64,000 nt of DNA. Source: an uncultured Anaeromyxobacter sp. GTDB lineage: Bacteria > Myxococcota > Myxococcia > Myxococcales > Anaeromyxobacteraceae. Below are positions 26,798-35,757 of the stretch, one piece after another; the first letter of the stretch is position 1; every line of letters starts with the position of its first letter. Below the pieces are notes generated by a model. The model saw only the letters and a list, made by a program, of their open reading frames with translations. It had not been told where the DNA came from and searched no databases. The stretch lies in the NCBI GenBank assembly GCA_903855945.1, contig CAIOAK010000117.1:1-64000 (forward strand), written 5' to 3'. The translations under genes and the position numbers were made by a program.

Positions 26798-29518
26798 TCA
26801 GCCCCTCCCCTGCGCCGGCGCGCCGAGGAGATCCCGGTGGGCCTCCAGCTTGCGGCGCCGATCCCCCAGCTCGGCGACCCGCGCCCGCGCCTCCTCGACC
26901 ACCTCGGGAGGCGCCCGATCGACGAAGCTGGGATTGGCGAGACGCTTCGCCACGCCGTCCACCTCGGCGGCCAGCTTGGCGAGCTCCTTGTCCACCCGGG
27001 CCGTCTCCGCGGCCATGTCCACCGCCCCGGCGAGCGGGACGAGCACCTCGAACCCCTCGCCCACCGAGACGGCGCACTGCGGGCGGCGCCCGGCCGGTCG
27101 CCCCGCCTCGTGGAGGACGAGACCCTTCACGTTCCCGAGCCGCTCCACCCGGGCCTGCTCGGCGCGGAGCGTGACGAGCGCCTCGGCGGAGAGCGCCCCC
27201 ACCTCGACCCCCTGCAGGACCGTCTTCCAGGGGATGTTCATCTCGCCCCGCACGTTGCGGATGGCCTCGATGACCCCGAGCACCGGTCCGAAGCTCCGCT
27301 CCGCCGCCTCGTCCACCGGACGGCGTGCCGGGTAGGAGGCCTCGAGGAGCGAGCGTCCCCAGGTCCCGCCGCCGACCTTCTGCCCGAGCATCTGCCAGAG
27401 CTCCTCGGTGACGAAGGGCATCATGGGATGCAAGAGGCGCATGGCGGTGTCGAGCGCGTGGGCCAGCACGGCCTGGGCTCCCCGCTTCGCCTCGGCGTCG
27501 TCGCCGTAGAGCGCCTCCTTGGCGAGCTCGATGTACCAGTCGCAGAGGTCGTTCCAGGTGAACCGGTAGATGGTGCTGGCGGCCTCGTCGAAGCGGAAGG
27601 CCTCCAGCGCATCGACAGTGGAGTTCACTGCGCGTGAAAGTCGGGCGAGGAGCCACCGGTCGGCGGGGCTGCGGGCCAGCTCGGCGGCGCGCGACGGGTC
27701 GGGCGCACCCTCCAGGTTCATGAGCGCGAAGCGGGTGGCGTTCCAGAGCTTGTTCGCGAAGGCCCGGAACCCCTCGATCCGGTCCTTGGCGAGCTTGATG
27801 TCGCGCCCCTGCGCGCTCGTGAGCGCGGCCAGCGTGAAGCGGAGCGCGTCGGCGCCGTACTTCTCCGTGATGTCCAGGGGGTCGATGACGTTCCCCTTGG
27901 TCTTGGACATCTTCTGCCCCTTCTCGTCCCGCACCATGGGGTGCAGGAAGACGGTGCGGAAGGGGACGTCGCCCATGAAGTGGATGCCCATCATCATCAT
28001 CCGGGCCACCCAGAAGAAGATGATGTCGTGCCCGGTCTCCATCACCGAGGTCGGGTAGAAGGTCTCGAGCTCCTTCGTCCGCTCCGGCCAGCCGAGGGTG
28101 GAGAAGGGCCACAGCGCCGACGAGAACCAGGTGTCGAGGACGTCCTCGTCCTGGCGCAGCGCCCGCTCGCCGCAGGTGGCGCAGGCCTCCGGTGCGGTGC
28201 GGGCCACCGTGACGTGGCCGGCGGGGCAGTACCAGGCCGGGATCTGGTGGCCCCACCAGAGCTGGCGGGAGATGCACCAGTCGTGGATGTTGCGCATCCA
28301 CGCCATGTAGGTGTTGGTCCAGCCCTCGGGGATGAAGCGGGTCCGCCCCTCCTCGACCGCGGCGATGGCCGGCCGCGCGAGCGGCTCGATCTTCACGTAC
28401 CACTGGTCGGAGAGCAAGGGCTCGAGCACCGTCTCGCAGCGCTGGCAGCGGCCGAGCGGCAGCGGGTGAGGCTGCGACCCGCGGTCGAGCCCCTTCTCGG
28501 CGAGGAATGCCTTCACCGCCTTGCGGGCCTCGAAGCGGTCCATGCCGGCGAACGGCCCCGCCTCCGCGGTCATGCGCCCGTCCGGACCGATGACGGAGAG
28601 CAGCGGAAGTCCGTGGCGCTCCCCCACCGCGAAGTCGTTGAAGTCGTGGGCCGGCGTGACCTTGACGGCGCCGGTCCCGAACGTGGGGTCTACGAGGATG
28701 GCGTCGGCCACCACCGGGAAGGTGCGGCCGGTGACCGGGTGACGGACGTCCTTGCCGACGACCGCGCGCCAGCGCTCGTCCTCCGGGTGGACCGCCACGG
28801 CGGTGTCGCCGAGCATGGTCTCGGGGCGCGTCGTGGCCACCACGATCTCGCCGGAACCGTCGGCGAGCGGGTAGGCGAAGCTCCAGAGCTCGCCCGGGTG
28901 GTTCTCCTCGTGGTTCACCTCGAGATCGGAGAGGGCGGTGTGGCAGCGGGGGCACCAGTTGATGAGCTTCTTCGCCCGGTAGACGAGCCCCTCCTCCCAG
29001 AGCCGGACGAAGACCTCCCGGACCGCACGGGAGAGCCCCTCGTCCATGGTGAAGCGCTCCCGCTCCCAGTCGAGGGAGGCGCCGAGCGCCTGGTGCTGGA
29101 CGCCGATGCGGGAGCCGTACTGCTCCTTCCAGGCCCAGACACGCTGCAGGAACGCCTCGCGCCCCAGGTCGTGGCGACTCTTCTTCTCGGTGCGCTGGAG
29201 CTCCTTCTCCACCACCATCTGGGTGGCGATGCCTGCGTGGTCGGTGCCGGGCAGCCAGAGCACGTTGAAGCCGCTCATGCGCTTCCAGCGGATGAGCACG
29301 TCCTGGATGGTGGCGGTGAGCGCGTGACCGAGGTGGAGCGAGCCGGTGACGTTGGGCGGGGGCAGGACGATGGAGAAGGCCGGGCGAGACCGATCGTCGG
29401 CGTCGGCGTGGAAGTAGCCGCGCTCGAGCCAGGTCCGGTACCAGCGGGGCTCCACGTCGCGGTGGTCGTAGGCCTTCGACAGCTCGGTCGAGGGCGGGCT
29501 CTGGCGTTCGTCGGACAC
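26798..29518 (-). CDS. valS: Valyl-tRNA synthetase
   Basis: 906 residues from GTG 29518, preceded by GGAGAG at good spacing. Class I signatures: PPPNVTGSLHLGHALT (HIGH) near residue 45-60 and KMSKTKGNVIDP (KMSKS). The editing (CP1) domain lies between, with WYVKIEPLA and CISRQLWWGHQIP typical of Val/Ile/Leu enzymes; zinc-type cysteine pairs (CPRC, CQRC, CATC) occur in the insert. The anticodon-binding domain and a C-terminal coiled coil (ELAKLAAEVDGVAKRL) complete it. Head of the operon valS - nadC - (birA - coaX - TPR - repeat protein - murJ). Confidence 0.97.
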   Translation of the reverse strand: MSDERQSPPSTELSKAYDHRDVEPRWYRTWLERGYFHADADDRSRPAFSIVLPPPNVTGSLHLGHALTATIQDVLIRWKRMSGFNVLWLPGTDHAGIATQMVVEKELQRTEKKSRHDLGREAFLQRVWAWKEQYGSRIGVQHQALGASLDWERERFTMDEGLSRAVREVFVRLWEEGLVYRAKKLINWCPRCHTALSDLEVNHEENHPGELWSFAYPLADGSGEIVVATTRPETMLGDTAVAVHPEDERWRAVVGKDVRHPVTGRTFPVVADAILVDPTFGTGAVKVTPAHDFNDFAVGERHGLPLLSVIGPDGRMTAEAGPFAGMDRFEARKAVKAFLAEKGLDRGSQPHPLPLGRCQRCETVLEPLLSDQWYVKIEPLARPAIAAVEEGRTRFIPEGWTNTYMAWMRNIHDWCISRQLWWGHQIPAWYCPAGHVTVARTAPEACATCGERALRQDEDVLDTWFSSALWPFSTLGWPERTKELETFYPTSVMETGHDIIFFWVARMMMMGIHFMGDVPFRTVFLHPMVRDEKGQKMSKTKGNVIDPLDITEKYGADALRFTLAALTSAQGRDIKLAKDRIEGFRAFANKLWNATRFALMNLEGAPDPSRAAELARSPADRWLLARLSRAVNSTVDALEAFRFDEAASTIYRFTWNDLCDWYIELAKEALYGDDAEAKRGAQAVLAHALDTAMRLLHPMMPFVTEELWQMLGQKVGGGTWGRSLLEASYPARRPVDEAAERSFGPVLGVIEAIRNVRGEMNIPWKTVLQGVEVGALSAEALVTLRAEQARVERLGNVKGLVLHEAGRPAGRRPQCAVSVGEGFEVLVPLAGAVDMAAETARVDKELAKLAAEVDGVAKRLANPSFVDRAPPEVVEEARARVAELGDRRRKLEAHRDLLGAPAQGRG

Positions 29519-29588
29519 GTCGTTCTCTCCATGGCGCGCGGCGGCCCGGCGAGCCCGCGGCTCGGTTCCCGGGAGTGCGCGCACCCGT

Positions 29589-30380
29589 TCAGCGCTTCTG
29601 GCGCTCGTTCACGAGCCGTTCCACGTGCTCGCGGATGATCACCTCCGCGAGTTGCGGCACCACCTCCCAGGCGATCCGCTCCACGACCTCGCGGGACGCC
29701 TGCGAGATGGCGAGGCGGAGGGCGGCCTCGCCGCCGTCGATCGGCGAAGGCGGGGCCACCTCGATGGAATCGGGCGGCGGCGGCGGCAGGGGCGGAGCCG
29801 GAGCCCAGACCGCCGGGGGCGCGACGGGGGTCGGCCGTGGGCGCACCATTCCTGCCCGGAGGGGATGGCCCGGCGGCGGAAGCGGCGGCGGCACCAACCG
29901 GCGGATGGGCGCGGCCGGCGGCGCCACCGGGGCAGGTCGGAGGACCGGTGCCGGAGGCGGCGCGGGCGTAGGTACCGCCCGTGGATAGGAGAGCGGCAGA
30001 GGCGCGGGGGTCACGCCCTCCACCAGTTCGCGGACCCGCGCGAGCAGGGTCTGGCTGTCGAAGGGTTTGGCGAGCGCCCCGTCGGCGCCGGCCGCAAGCC
30101 CCCTCGCCTCGTCGTAGGGCGAGGAAGGGCCGGTGAGGAGGAGGACGGGCACGTCCTTCAGACCGGGGTCGCCCCGGAGCGCCTGGCAGAGCTGGTAGCC
30201 GTCCGGGGAGGGCATGGAGACGTCCGCGAGGATCACGTCGGGGCGCTCCTCCCGCACCAGGCGAAGCGCCTCCTCCCCGTCGGACGCCGCGGTCACGCGG
30301 TACCCCTCGCCCGCGAAGACGATGCCCACGGCCTTCTGGATGGTGACGGAATCGTCGGCGACGAGCAGGCTCTTGGACAT
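29589..30380 (-). CDS. Response regulator with Pro-rich linker and conserved C-terminal helix domain
   Basis: 263 residues. The receiver domain (about 3-120) is complete: acidic pair DD at 9-10, phospho-acceptor Asp53 (ILADVSMP), Thr at LLLTG, Lys in LAKPF. A Pro-rich linker (about 125-215, many PxPPP) joins it to a C-terminal helical segment, ISQASREVVERIAWEVVPQLAEVIIREHVERL. This architecture recurs among myxobacterial regulators; the helix domain has no known enzymatic role. Divergent from the REC-GGDEF gene across 126 bp. A TTGACA at 30438-30433 may be its -35, though the matching -10 is weak. Confidence 0.82.
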   Translation of the reverse strand: MSKSLLVADDSVTIQKAVGIVFAGEGYRVTAASDGEEALRLVREERPDVILADVSMPSPDGYQLCQALRGDPGLKDVPVLLLTGPSSPYDEARGLAAGADGALAKPFDSQTLLARVRELVEGVTPAPLPLSYPRAVPTPAPPPAPVLRPAPVAPPAAPIRRLVPPPLPPPGHPLRAGMVRPRPTPVAPPAVWAPAPPLPPPPPDSIEVAPPSPIDGGEAALRLAISQASREVVERIAWEVVPQLAEVIIREHVERLVNERQKR

Positions 30381-30432
30381 GGTTTTTCCGGACGCGCTTG
30401 CAGCGGGAGAGGTAACGCGCCGATCTCGCGAA

Positions 30433-30438
30433 TGTCAA
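30433..30438 (-). promoter_or_regulatory. Possible -35 box for the 29589-30380 regulator
   Basis: A perfect TTGACA on the minus strand lies in the 126-bp gap between two divergent signalling genes. The sequence at 17-18 bp spacing (TTACCT/TACCTC) is only a weak -10, so the call is tentative. The rest of the gap shows no clear repeat. Confidence 0.3.
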
Positions 30439-30506
30439 TCTTCCTCGCAACTTGTACCGCATCGGGTGGCGAGAACCCGCGCCGCCGCCGTGGTATAGGA
30501 GCGGGG

Positions 30507-31862
30507 ATGCAGGCCTCGGTCCTCCTCGTGGACGACGAGCGCTTCGCGCGCACGCTCTACGCCGACTACCTTCGGGTCGCCGGCTACGACGTCGAGGTGG
30601 CGGAGAGCGCCCCCGCCGCGCTCCGGATCCTGCAGGGGCGTCGCTTCGACGTCCTCCTCACCGACCTCGTCATGCCCGGGGGCGACGGCCTCCAGCTCCT
30701 CGCGGACGCCAAGCGTCTCGACCCGGACGTGCAGGTGGTCGTCATCACCGCCCTCGACCGGGTCGACCCGGCGGTTCGGGCGATGCGGGCCGGGGCCTCC
30801 GACTACCTTGTGAAGCCGGTCACCCCGGAGACCCTGCAACTGTCGGTGCAGCGTTCCCTCTCCACGCGGGCGCTCCTCGCCGAGAACTCCGCGCTCCGCG
30901 AGCACGTGAACCTCTTCGAGACCTGCCAGCGCATCACCGGCACGCTGGAGCGGGAGAAGGTGGTCCCGCTGGCGCTCCCTGCCCTCGCATCGGAATGCCA
31001 CGCCCGGGCCGCTGCGCTCCTCGAGCGGGACGGCGAGGGATGGCGGCTCACCGGCGTGCACGGGATCTCCTCCGAGGAGGCCGGGGAGCTGCTCGCCCCC
31101 GCCCTCCCCCGCCTGGCCGACCTGGCTCTCGACGCCACGCTCCTCCTCGACCTCGGCGGGGGCGATCCCGGTCCGGTCCGGTGCCTCTGCCTGCCGGTCC
31201 CGGAAGGTCCGGAGATCCTGGGGATCGTCTGCCTGGTCCTCGACGGTCCCTTCGAGGCGGAGCGGGCCGGCCGAGCCGCCTTCATCTGCCGCCACCTGGG
31301 CACCGCGCTGCGCGCCCTCGGTCGGATGTCCCAGGTCGAGCAGCTCGCCTTCGTGGACGACCTCACCAAGCTCTACAACAACCGGTTCCTCGACGTGGCC
31401 CTCGACCGGGAGATCAAGGGCGGGCGCCCCTTCACGCTCCTCTTCATGGACCTCGATCGGTTCAAGCAGGTGAACGATCGACATGGCCACCTCATGGGAT
31501 CGGCGCTCCTCGCCGAGTTCGGGCACGTGTTGCGCGCCTGCATCCGGGACGACGACGACGTGCTCGTCCGCTACGGCGGGGACGAGTTCGTCGCCATCCT
31601 CAGCGGGATCGACTCGGGCGGCGGCCTCAAGGTGGCGGAGCGTCTCCGCCGTTCCGTCGAGGATCGCCGGTTCCTGTCCCGCGAGGGGTTGTCGGTCCGG
31701 CTCACCGTGTCCATCGGGCTCGCCAGCCACCCCGAGCACGCCCTCGGCAAGGCCTCCCTCCTCGACCTGGCCGACCGGGCGATGTACCGGGGCAAGGAGA
31801 GCACCCGCAACGTCGTCTACATCGCCACGGCCGAGAAGCCTCCGGCCTCCGGATCGGCCTGA
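30507..31862 (+). CDS. Response regulator diguanylate cyclase (REC - GAF-like - GGDEF)
   Basis: 451 residues. Receiver domain 1-120 with DD, Asp53 (LLTDLVMP) and Lys in VKPV; a middle region of about 150 residues that looks GAF-like; then a GGDEF domain beginning VDDLTKLYNNRF, with the catalytic motif intact at 357-361 (RYGGDEF) and LDRFKQVNDRHGH for GTP. It should make cyclic-di-GMP under control of a sensor kinase not present here. The product-inhibition site is not canonical: the Arg of RxxD is displaced by one residue (RDDDDVLVRY). ATG 30507 follows GGAGCGGGG. The stop overlaps the next start as TGATG. Confidence 0.92.
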   Translation: MQASVLLVDDERFARTLYADYLRVAGYDVEVAESAPAALRILQGRRFDVLLTDLVMPGGDGLQLLADAKRLDPDVQVVVITALDRVDPAVRAMRAGASDYLVKPVTPETLQLSVQRSLSTRALLAENSALREHVNLFETCQRITGTLEREKVVPLALPALASECHARAAALLERDGEGWRLTGVHGISSEEAGELLAPALPRLADLALDATLLLDLGGGDPGPVRCLCLPVPEGPEILGIVCLVLDGPFEAERAGRAAFICRHLGTALRALGRMSQVEQLAFVDDLTKLYNNRFLDVALDREIKGGRPFTLLFMDLDRFKQVNDRHGHLMGSALLAEFGHVLRACIRDDDDVLVRYGGDEFVAILSGIDSGGGLKVAERLRRSVEDRRFLSREGLSVRLTVSIGLASHPEHALGKASLLDLADRAMYRGKESTRNVVYIATAEKPPASGSA

Positions 31863-32695
31863 TGGGTCGCAGCCTCACCGCCGGGTCGCTGCTCGACGAG
31901 TCGCTCGATGCCCTCGAGGCCGGGGATGCGGAACGGGCTCTCGACCTCGCCATCGAGGGTTCCCGCCTGGCCGGGCGCGGCGACGACCTGGAGCTCTCCG
32001 CACGGCTCGCCTTCGCGGAGGGGCAGGCCCGCCTCGCGCTCGGCGACTCCCCCGCCGCGCTCCTGCGCATCCGCACCGCGCTCGAAGCCTTCCCCGACGA
32101 CCTCGACGTGCGGGTCGAGGAGGCGAGCGCGCTCCACGAGCTGTCCCGCTTCGAGGAGGCCGCCGACCGGCTCACCCGCATCCTCGAGGAGTACCCGGAG
32201 GACGCCGGTGCCCGCTGGCTCCTGGGGCTCTGCCTGGAGCGGCTGGGGCGCGCCGCGGAGGCCGAGCGGCAGCTCGAACGGGCTCGGCACCTCGCTCCCG
32301 ACGATTTCCCGCCACCGGTCACCCTCTCGCCCGACGCCTTCGAGGCGGTGGTGGAGGAGGCGCTCGCCGAGCTTCCGGAGCCGGTGCGCGCCTGGCTGTC
32401 GAACGTGGCCGTGACGGTCGAGGATCTCCCCGAGACCGAGGAGCTCCTCGGCTCCGATCCTCCTCACTCCCCGTCGATCCTGGGCATCTTCCGGGGCTCC
32501 CCGCTCGGCCAGAAGGCCTCCATGGATCCCTGGAGCCACTTCCCGTCCTCCATCGCCCTCTTCCAGCGCAACCTGGAGCGGATGGCGCTCGACCGGGAGG
32601 AGCTGCTGGCCGAGATCCGGGTGACCCTCCTGCACGAGGTGGGGCACTTCCTGGGGCTGGACGAGGACGAACTGCGGTCGATGGGGCTCGATTGA
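31862..32695 (+). CDS. TPR - zincin-like metallopeptidase fusion
   Basis: 277 residues. The first 145 residues are TPR-like helices (ARLAFAEGQARLALGDSPAALLRIRTAL, ...WLLGLCLERLGRAAEAERQLERA). The C-terminal 120 residues match the minimal zincin fold: FEAVVEEALAELPEPV, ILGIFRG and the metal site LLHEVGHFLGLDEDEL (HExxHxxGxxE). No signal peptide, so it probably acts in the cytoplasm; substrates are unknown. Overlaps the diguanylate cyclase stop by one base, which suggests a shared function, and is followed by the ClpA-like gene. Confidence 0.85.
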   Translation: MGRSLTAGSLLDESLDALEAGDAERALDLAIEGSRLAGRGDDLELSARLAFAEGQARLALGDSPAALLRIRTALEAFPDDLDVRVEEASALHELSRFEEAADRLTRILEEYPEDAGARWLLGLCLERLGRAAEAERQLERARHLAPDDFPPPVTLSPDAFEAVVEEALAELPEPVRAWLSNVAVTVEDLPETEELLGSDPPHSPSILGIFRGSPLGQKASMDPWSHFPSSIALFQRNLERMALDREELLAEIRVTLLHEVGHFLGLDEDELRSMGLD

Positions 32696-32705
32696 CGCCG
32701 AAATA

Positions 32706-32734
32706 TTGACCCGATCTGCGCGATATCGCATCGT
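32706..32734 (+). promoter_or_regulatory. Candidate promoter of the ClpA-like gene
   Basis: TTGACC (32706-32711), a 17-bp spacer and CATCGT (32729-32734) precede ATG 32743 by 8 nt, which would make the message nearly leaderless. The -10 is weak (three of six). No ribosome binding site precedes the ATG. Confidence 0.3.
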
Positions 32735-32742
32735 GCAGCGCA

Positions 32743-35163
32743 ATGGCCGTCATCGAGTCGATGGAGCTCGCGCAGGTCCTCTCCGAAGCGGGCGACATCG
32801 CGCGGAACGTGAACCAGCGCCTCACGAGCGCGCACCTCCTCCTCGCCTTCTTCGTCGTCCCCAACCGCGCGGAGATGCTGCTCCGGGAACGTGGCGTGGA
32901 CGAGGACCGGATCCTGCTCGCCATGCCCGGCGCGCCCGAGGAGCCGGAAGGGCTGGAGCGCGAGCTGCGCGATCGGGCACGGCAGGTCGCCGAGGGGCTC
33001 CGGGCCGACGAGGTGGACTGCATCCACCTCCTCATCGCCATGACCCGCGTGCGCCCCTGCTCGGCCCACCAGCTGCTCTCGGCCTGCGGCCTGGAGCTGG
33101 CTGCGCTGCGCAACGTGGCCCTCTCCTACTACACCGCCGGCATGCCGCGCCGGCTGCGCCGGGTGCCCCAGCCGGCCACGCGCGCCCCCGCTCCCCCGCC
33201 GCGCCGCACCGCCGCACCGATGCCCGCCGACCCGGTGGGCCTCGACCTCGGCGGTGAGCCGATCGAGGACGACGAGCCGGCGTCGGGCGTCCTCGACCTG
33301 TCGCCCCGCCCCACCGTCCTCGCCGCTGCCGCCCTGCGCCCTTCACCGGCCTCCTCCGCGGCAACCCCCCACCGCCCCGCCTCCGCCCACGCGCTCGACC
33401 CGGCCGACTTCCCCTGGCTCTCCCAGCTCGGGAGGAACCTCACGGAGCTGGCCGCCACGGGACGCCTCGACCCTCTCATCGGGCGCGAGGTGGAGGTGGA
33501 GCAGGCCCTCGACGTGCTCGGGAAGCGGCGCACGAACAACCCGCTGCTCGTCGGCGAGGCCGGCGTCGGCAAGACCGCCATCGTCGAGGGCATGGCCCAG
33601 AAGCTGCTCGCCCAGGGCTCCGGACGCGTCATCGTCGAGCTGGACATGGCGAGCGTCCTCTCGGGCACGCAGCTGCGCGGCTCCTTCTCCGAGAAGCTGC
33701 GGGGGATCCAGGACGAGGTCCGGAACGCCGAGGGTCGGGTCGTGGTCTTCATCGACGAGGTGCACACGGTCATGGGTGCCGGGTCCACCGGCGAGGGGCC
33801 CCAGGACGCCGCCAACGAGCTCAAGGCCAGCCTGGCGCGCGGCGAGTTCCCCTGCATCGGCGCCACCACGCACGACGAGTACCGCAAGCACATCGAGAAG
33901 GACCCCGCGCTGGAACGGCGCTTCACGCCGGTGCTGGTCCGGGAGCCGTCGGTCGCCGACACCGTCCGCATCCTCGAGGGGATCCTCCCTCGCTACGAGC
34001 AGCACCACTCGGTTCGCTTCGCCCCCGATGCCGTCGAGGCGGCCGCCGCGCTCACCTCCCGCCACGTCCGGGACCGCTTCCTCCCCGACAAGGCGGTGGC
34101 GGCCATGGATCTCGCCGGCTCGCGCGCCCGGAGGCAGGGCGTCGGCGCGGTCACCGCCACCGACGTCGCCCGGGTGGTCGCACAGATGGCGGGGATTCCA
34201 GAGGCCCGGCTCGTCGCCGGCGACCGGGAGCGGCTCCTCGGACTCGAGGACGCGCTCTCGGCCCGGATCGTGGGGCACCCGGAGACCATCGCGCGCGTCG
34301 CGAGGGTCCTGCGGCGCAACTACGCAGGCTTCTCCTCCCGCCGCCCGATGGGGAGCTTCCTCTTCCTCGGCCCCACCGGGGTGGGGAAGACGGAGCTCGC
34401 CCGGGCGCTCGCCGACGTGCTCTTCGGCAGCGACCAGTCGCTCATCCGTCTCGACATGAGCGAGTGCAGCGAACCCACCGGCGTGGCCCGGCTCGTGGGC
34501 GCAGCCCCGGGTTACGTCGGGTACGGCGAGGGCGGACAGCTCACCGATGCGGTGCGACGCCGGCCCGCCAGCGTCGTGGTCCTCGACGAGATCGACAAGG
34601 CGCACCGGGACGTGCTCCTCCTTCTTCTCCAGGTTCTCGAGGAGGGGCGGCTCACCGACGGGCGCGGCCGGCAGGTCGACTTCTCCTCCACGGTGGTGGT
34701 CCTCACCACCAACCTGGGTGGTCAGGAGGCCACGCGCGCCGCCACCGGCGTCATGGGCTTCGGCGCGTCCGACTCCGCGCCCGGTCGGGAGGACCGCGCC
34801 GGGCAGGCCGCCCGCGCCGCGCTCCCTCCGGAGCTCTGGAACCGGCTCGACGAGCGGCTCGTCTTCCCCGCCCTCTCCCGGGAGGACCTCGCCCACATCG
34901 GGTCGCTGCTCCTGCAGCAGTCCTCCGACCGGCTCGCCGCCGACCGGCGGATCCGCTACTTCGCCGGCGAGGACGTGGTGGCCCACCTCCTCCAGAACGG
35001 CGGCTTCGACCCGTCCCTGGGCGCCCGCCCCCTGCGCGGCGCGGTCCAGCGACTCGTCGAGGGGCCCATCGCCGAGCGCATCCTCGCCGGCGAGCTCATG
35101 CCCGGAGACGAGGTGGAGGTCGCGGTCGAGGCGGGCGCGCTGGTCTTCCGGCGCATCGGCTGA
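32743..35163 (+). CDS. clpA: ClpA-like AAA+ unfoldase with ClpP-binding loop
   Basis: 806 residues. A Clp N domain (about 1-130) is joined by an Ala/Pro-rich linker (about 145-215) to the first AAA+ module (Walker A GEAGVGKT, Walker B VVFIDEVHTV) and the second (Walker A GPTGVGKTE, Walker B VVVLDEIDKAH, sensor-2 region GARPLRGAVQ). No ClpB/ClpC coiled-coil M domain. In the loop where ClpA has IGL and ClpC VGF, this protein has MGF (GVMGFGAS), so ClpP binding is likely. It would feed unfolded proteins to ClpP. clpP and clpS are not in the window. The long linker is unusual for ClpA. Confidence 0.88.
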   Translation: MAVIESMELAQVLSEAGDIARNVNQRLTSAHLLLAFFVVPNRAEMLLRERGVDEDRILLAMPGAPEEPEGLERELRDRARQVAEGLRADEVDCIHLLIAMTRVRPCSAHQLLSACGLELAALRNVALSYYTAGMPRRLRRVPQPATRAPAPPPRRTAAPMPADPVGLDLGGEPIEDDEPASGVLDLSPRPTVLAAAALRPSPASSAATPHRPASAHALDPADFPWLSQLGRNLTELAATGRLDPLIGREVEVEQALDVLGKRRTNNPLLVGEAGVGKTAIVEGMAQKLLAQGSGRVIVELDMASVLSGTQLRGSFSEKLRGIQDEVRNAEGRVVVFIDEVHTVMGAGSTGEGPQDAANELKASLARGEFPCIGATTHDEYRKHIEKDPALERRFTPVLVREPSVADTVRILEGILPRYEQHHSVRFAPDAVEAAAALTSRHVRDRFLPDKAVAAMDLAGSRARRQGVGAVTATDVARVVAQMAGIPEARLVAGDRERLLGLEDALSARIVGHPETIARVARVLRRNYAGFSSRRPMGSFLFLGPTGVGKTELARALADVLFGSDQSLIRLDMSECSEPTGVARLVGAAPGYVGYGEGGQLTDAVRRRPASVVVLDEIDKAHRDVLLLLLQVLEEGRLTDGRGRQVDFSSTVVVLTTNLGGQEATRAATGVMGFGASDSAPGREDRAGQAARAALPPELWNRLDERLVFPALSREDLAHIGSLLLQQSSDRLAADRRIRYFAGEDVVAHLLQNGGFDPSLGARPLRGAVQRLVEGPIAERILAGELMPGDEVEVAVEAGALVFRRIG

Positions 35164-35175
35164 GCGGGCCGGATT

Positions 35176-35730
35176 TCACTCTAAGTAAAGTTCGCGCTCC
35201 TTCAGGTAGGCGAGGACTCCGGTGGGCACGAGGGACGACACGTCCTCCCCCCGGGCGAGCCGCTCCCGCACCACCGTGGAGGAGACGTCGGGGAGCACCG
35301 GACCGTCGCCGAAGGCGGCCTCGCCGGCCCTCCCGACCACGATCACCCGCGCCAGCTCCCGGACCCGATCGAACCGGTACCACCTGGGCGTGTCGGCCAC
35401 GATGTCGGCTCCCACCACCAGCGTGAAGCGCCGGTCGGGGTGCTTCTCCACCAGGTACTCGAGCGTCCGCGCCGTCTTGCCCACCAGCGGATCGTCCTTC
35501 AGGTCGGCCTCGGCCGTGCACACGTGCAGGCCGCGGAGCGGCGCCGCGGCCAGCTCGCACATGCGCACCCGGTCCTCGAAGGGAGCGAGCACCTTTCCGA
35601 ACGGATGGCGGTAGGACGGAAGCATCCAGACCTCCGACACGCCCTGGGTGGCGAGCGTCCAGTAGGCGGCCATCACGTGCGCCACGTGCGGCGGGTTGAA
35701 GGAGCCCCCGAGGATCGCGGTCTGTCTCAT
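35176..35730 (-). CDS. nadD: Nicotinate-nucleotide adenylyltransferase
   Basis: 184 residues from ATG 35730. GGSFNPPHVAH is the nucleotide-transferase T/HxGH-type motif at the N-terminus, and SSTVVRERL near the C-terminus is the second ATP-binding signature (SxTxxR). It adenylates nicotinate mononucleotide in NAD synthesis. Convergent with the ClpA-like gene (12 bp apart), and 27 bp after namZ, with which it may be co-transcribed. An earlier in-frame start 18 nt upstream is less likely. Confidence 0.94.
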   Translation of the reverse strand: MRQTAILGGSFNPPHVAHVMAAYWTLATQGVSEVWMLPSYRHPFGKVLAPFEDRVRMCELAAAPLRGLHVCTAEADLKDDPLVGKTARTLEYLVEKHPDRRFTLVVGADIVADTPRWYRFDRVRELARVIVVGRAGEAAFGDGPVLPDVSSTVVRERLARGEDVSSLVPTGVLAYLKERELYLE

Positions 35731-35757
35731 CGCCCCATCCTGCCCCAAACCCAGGGC

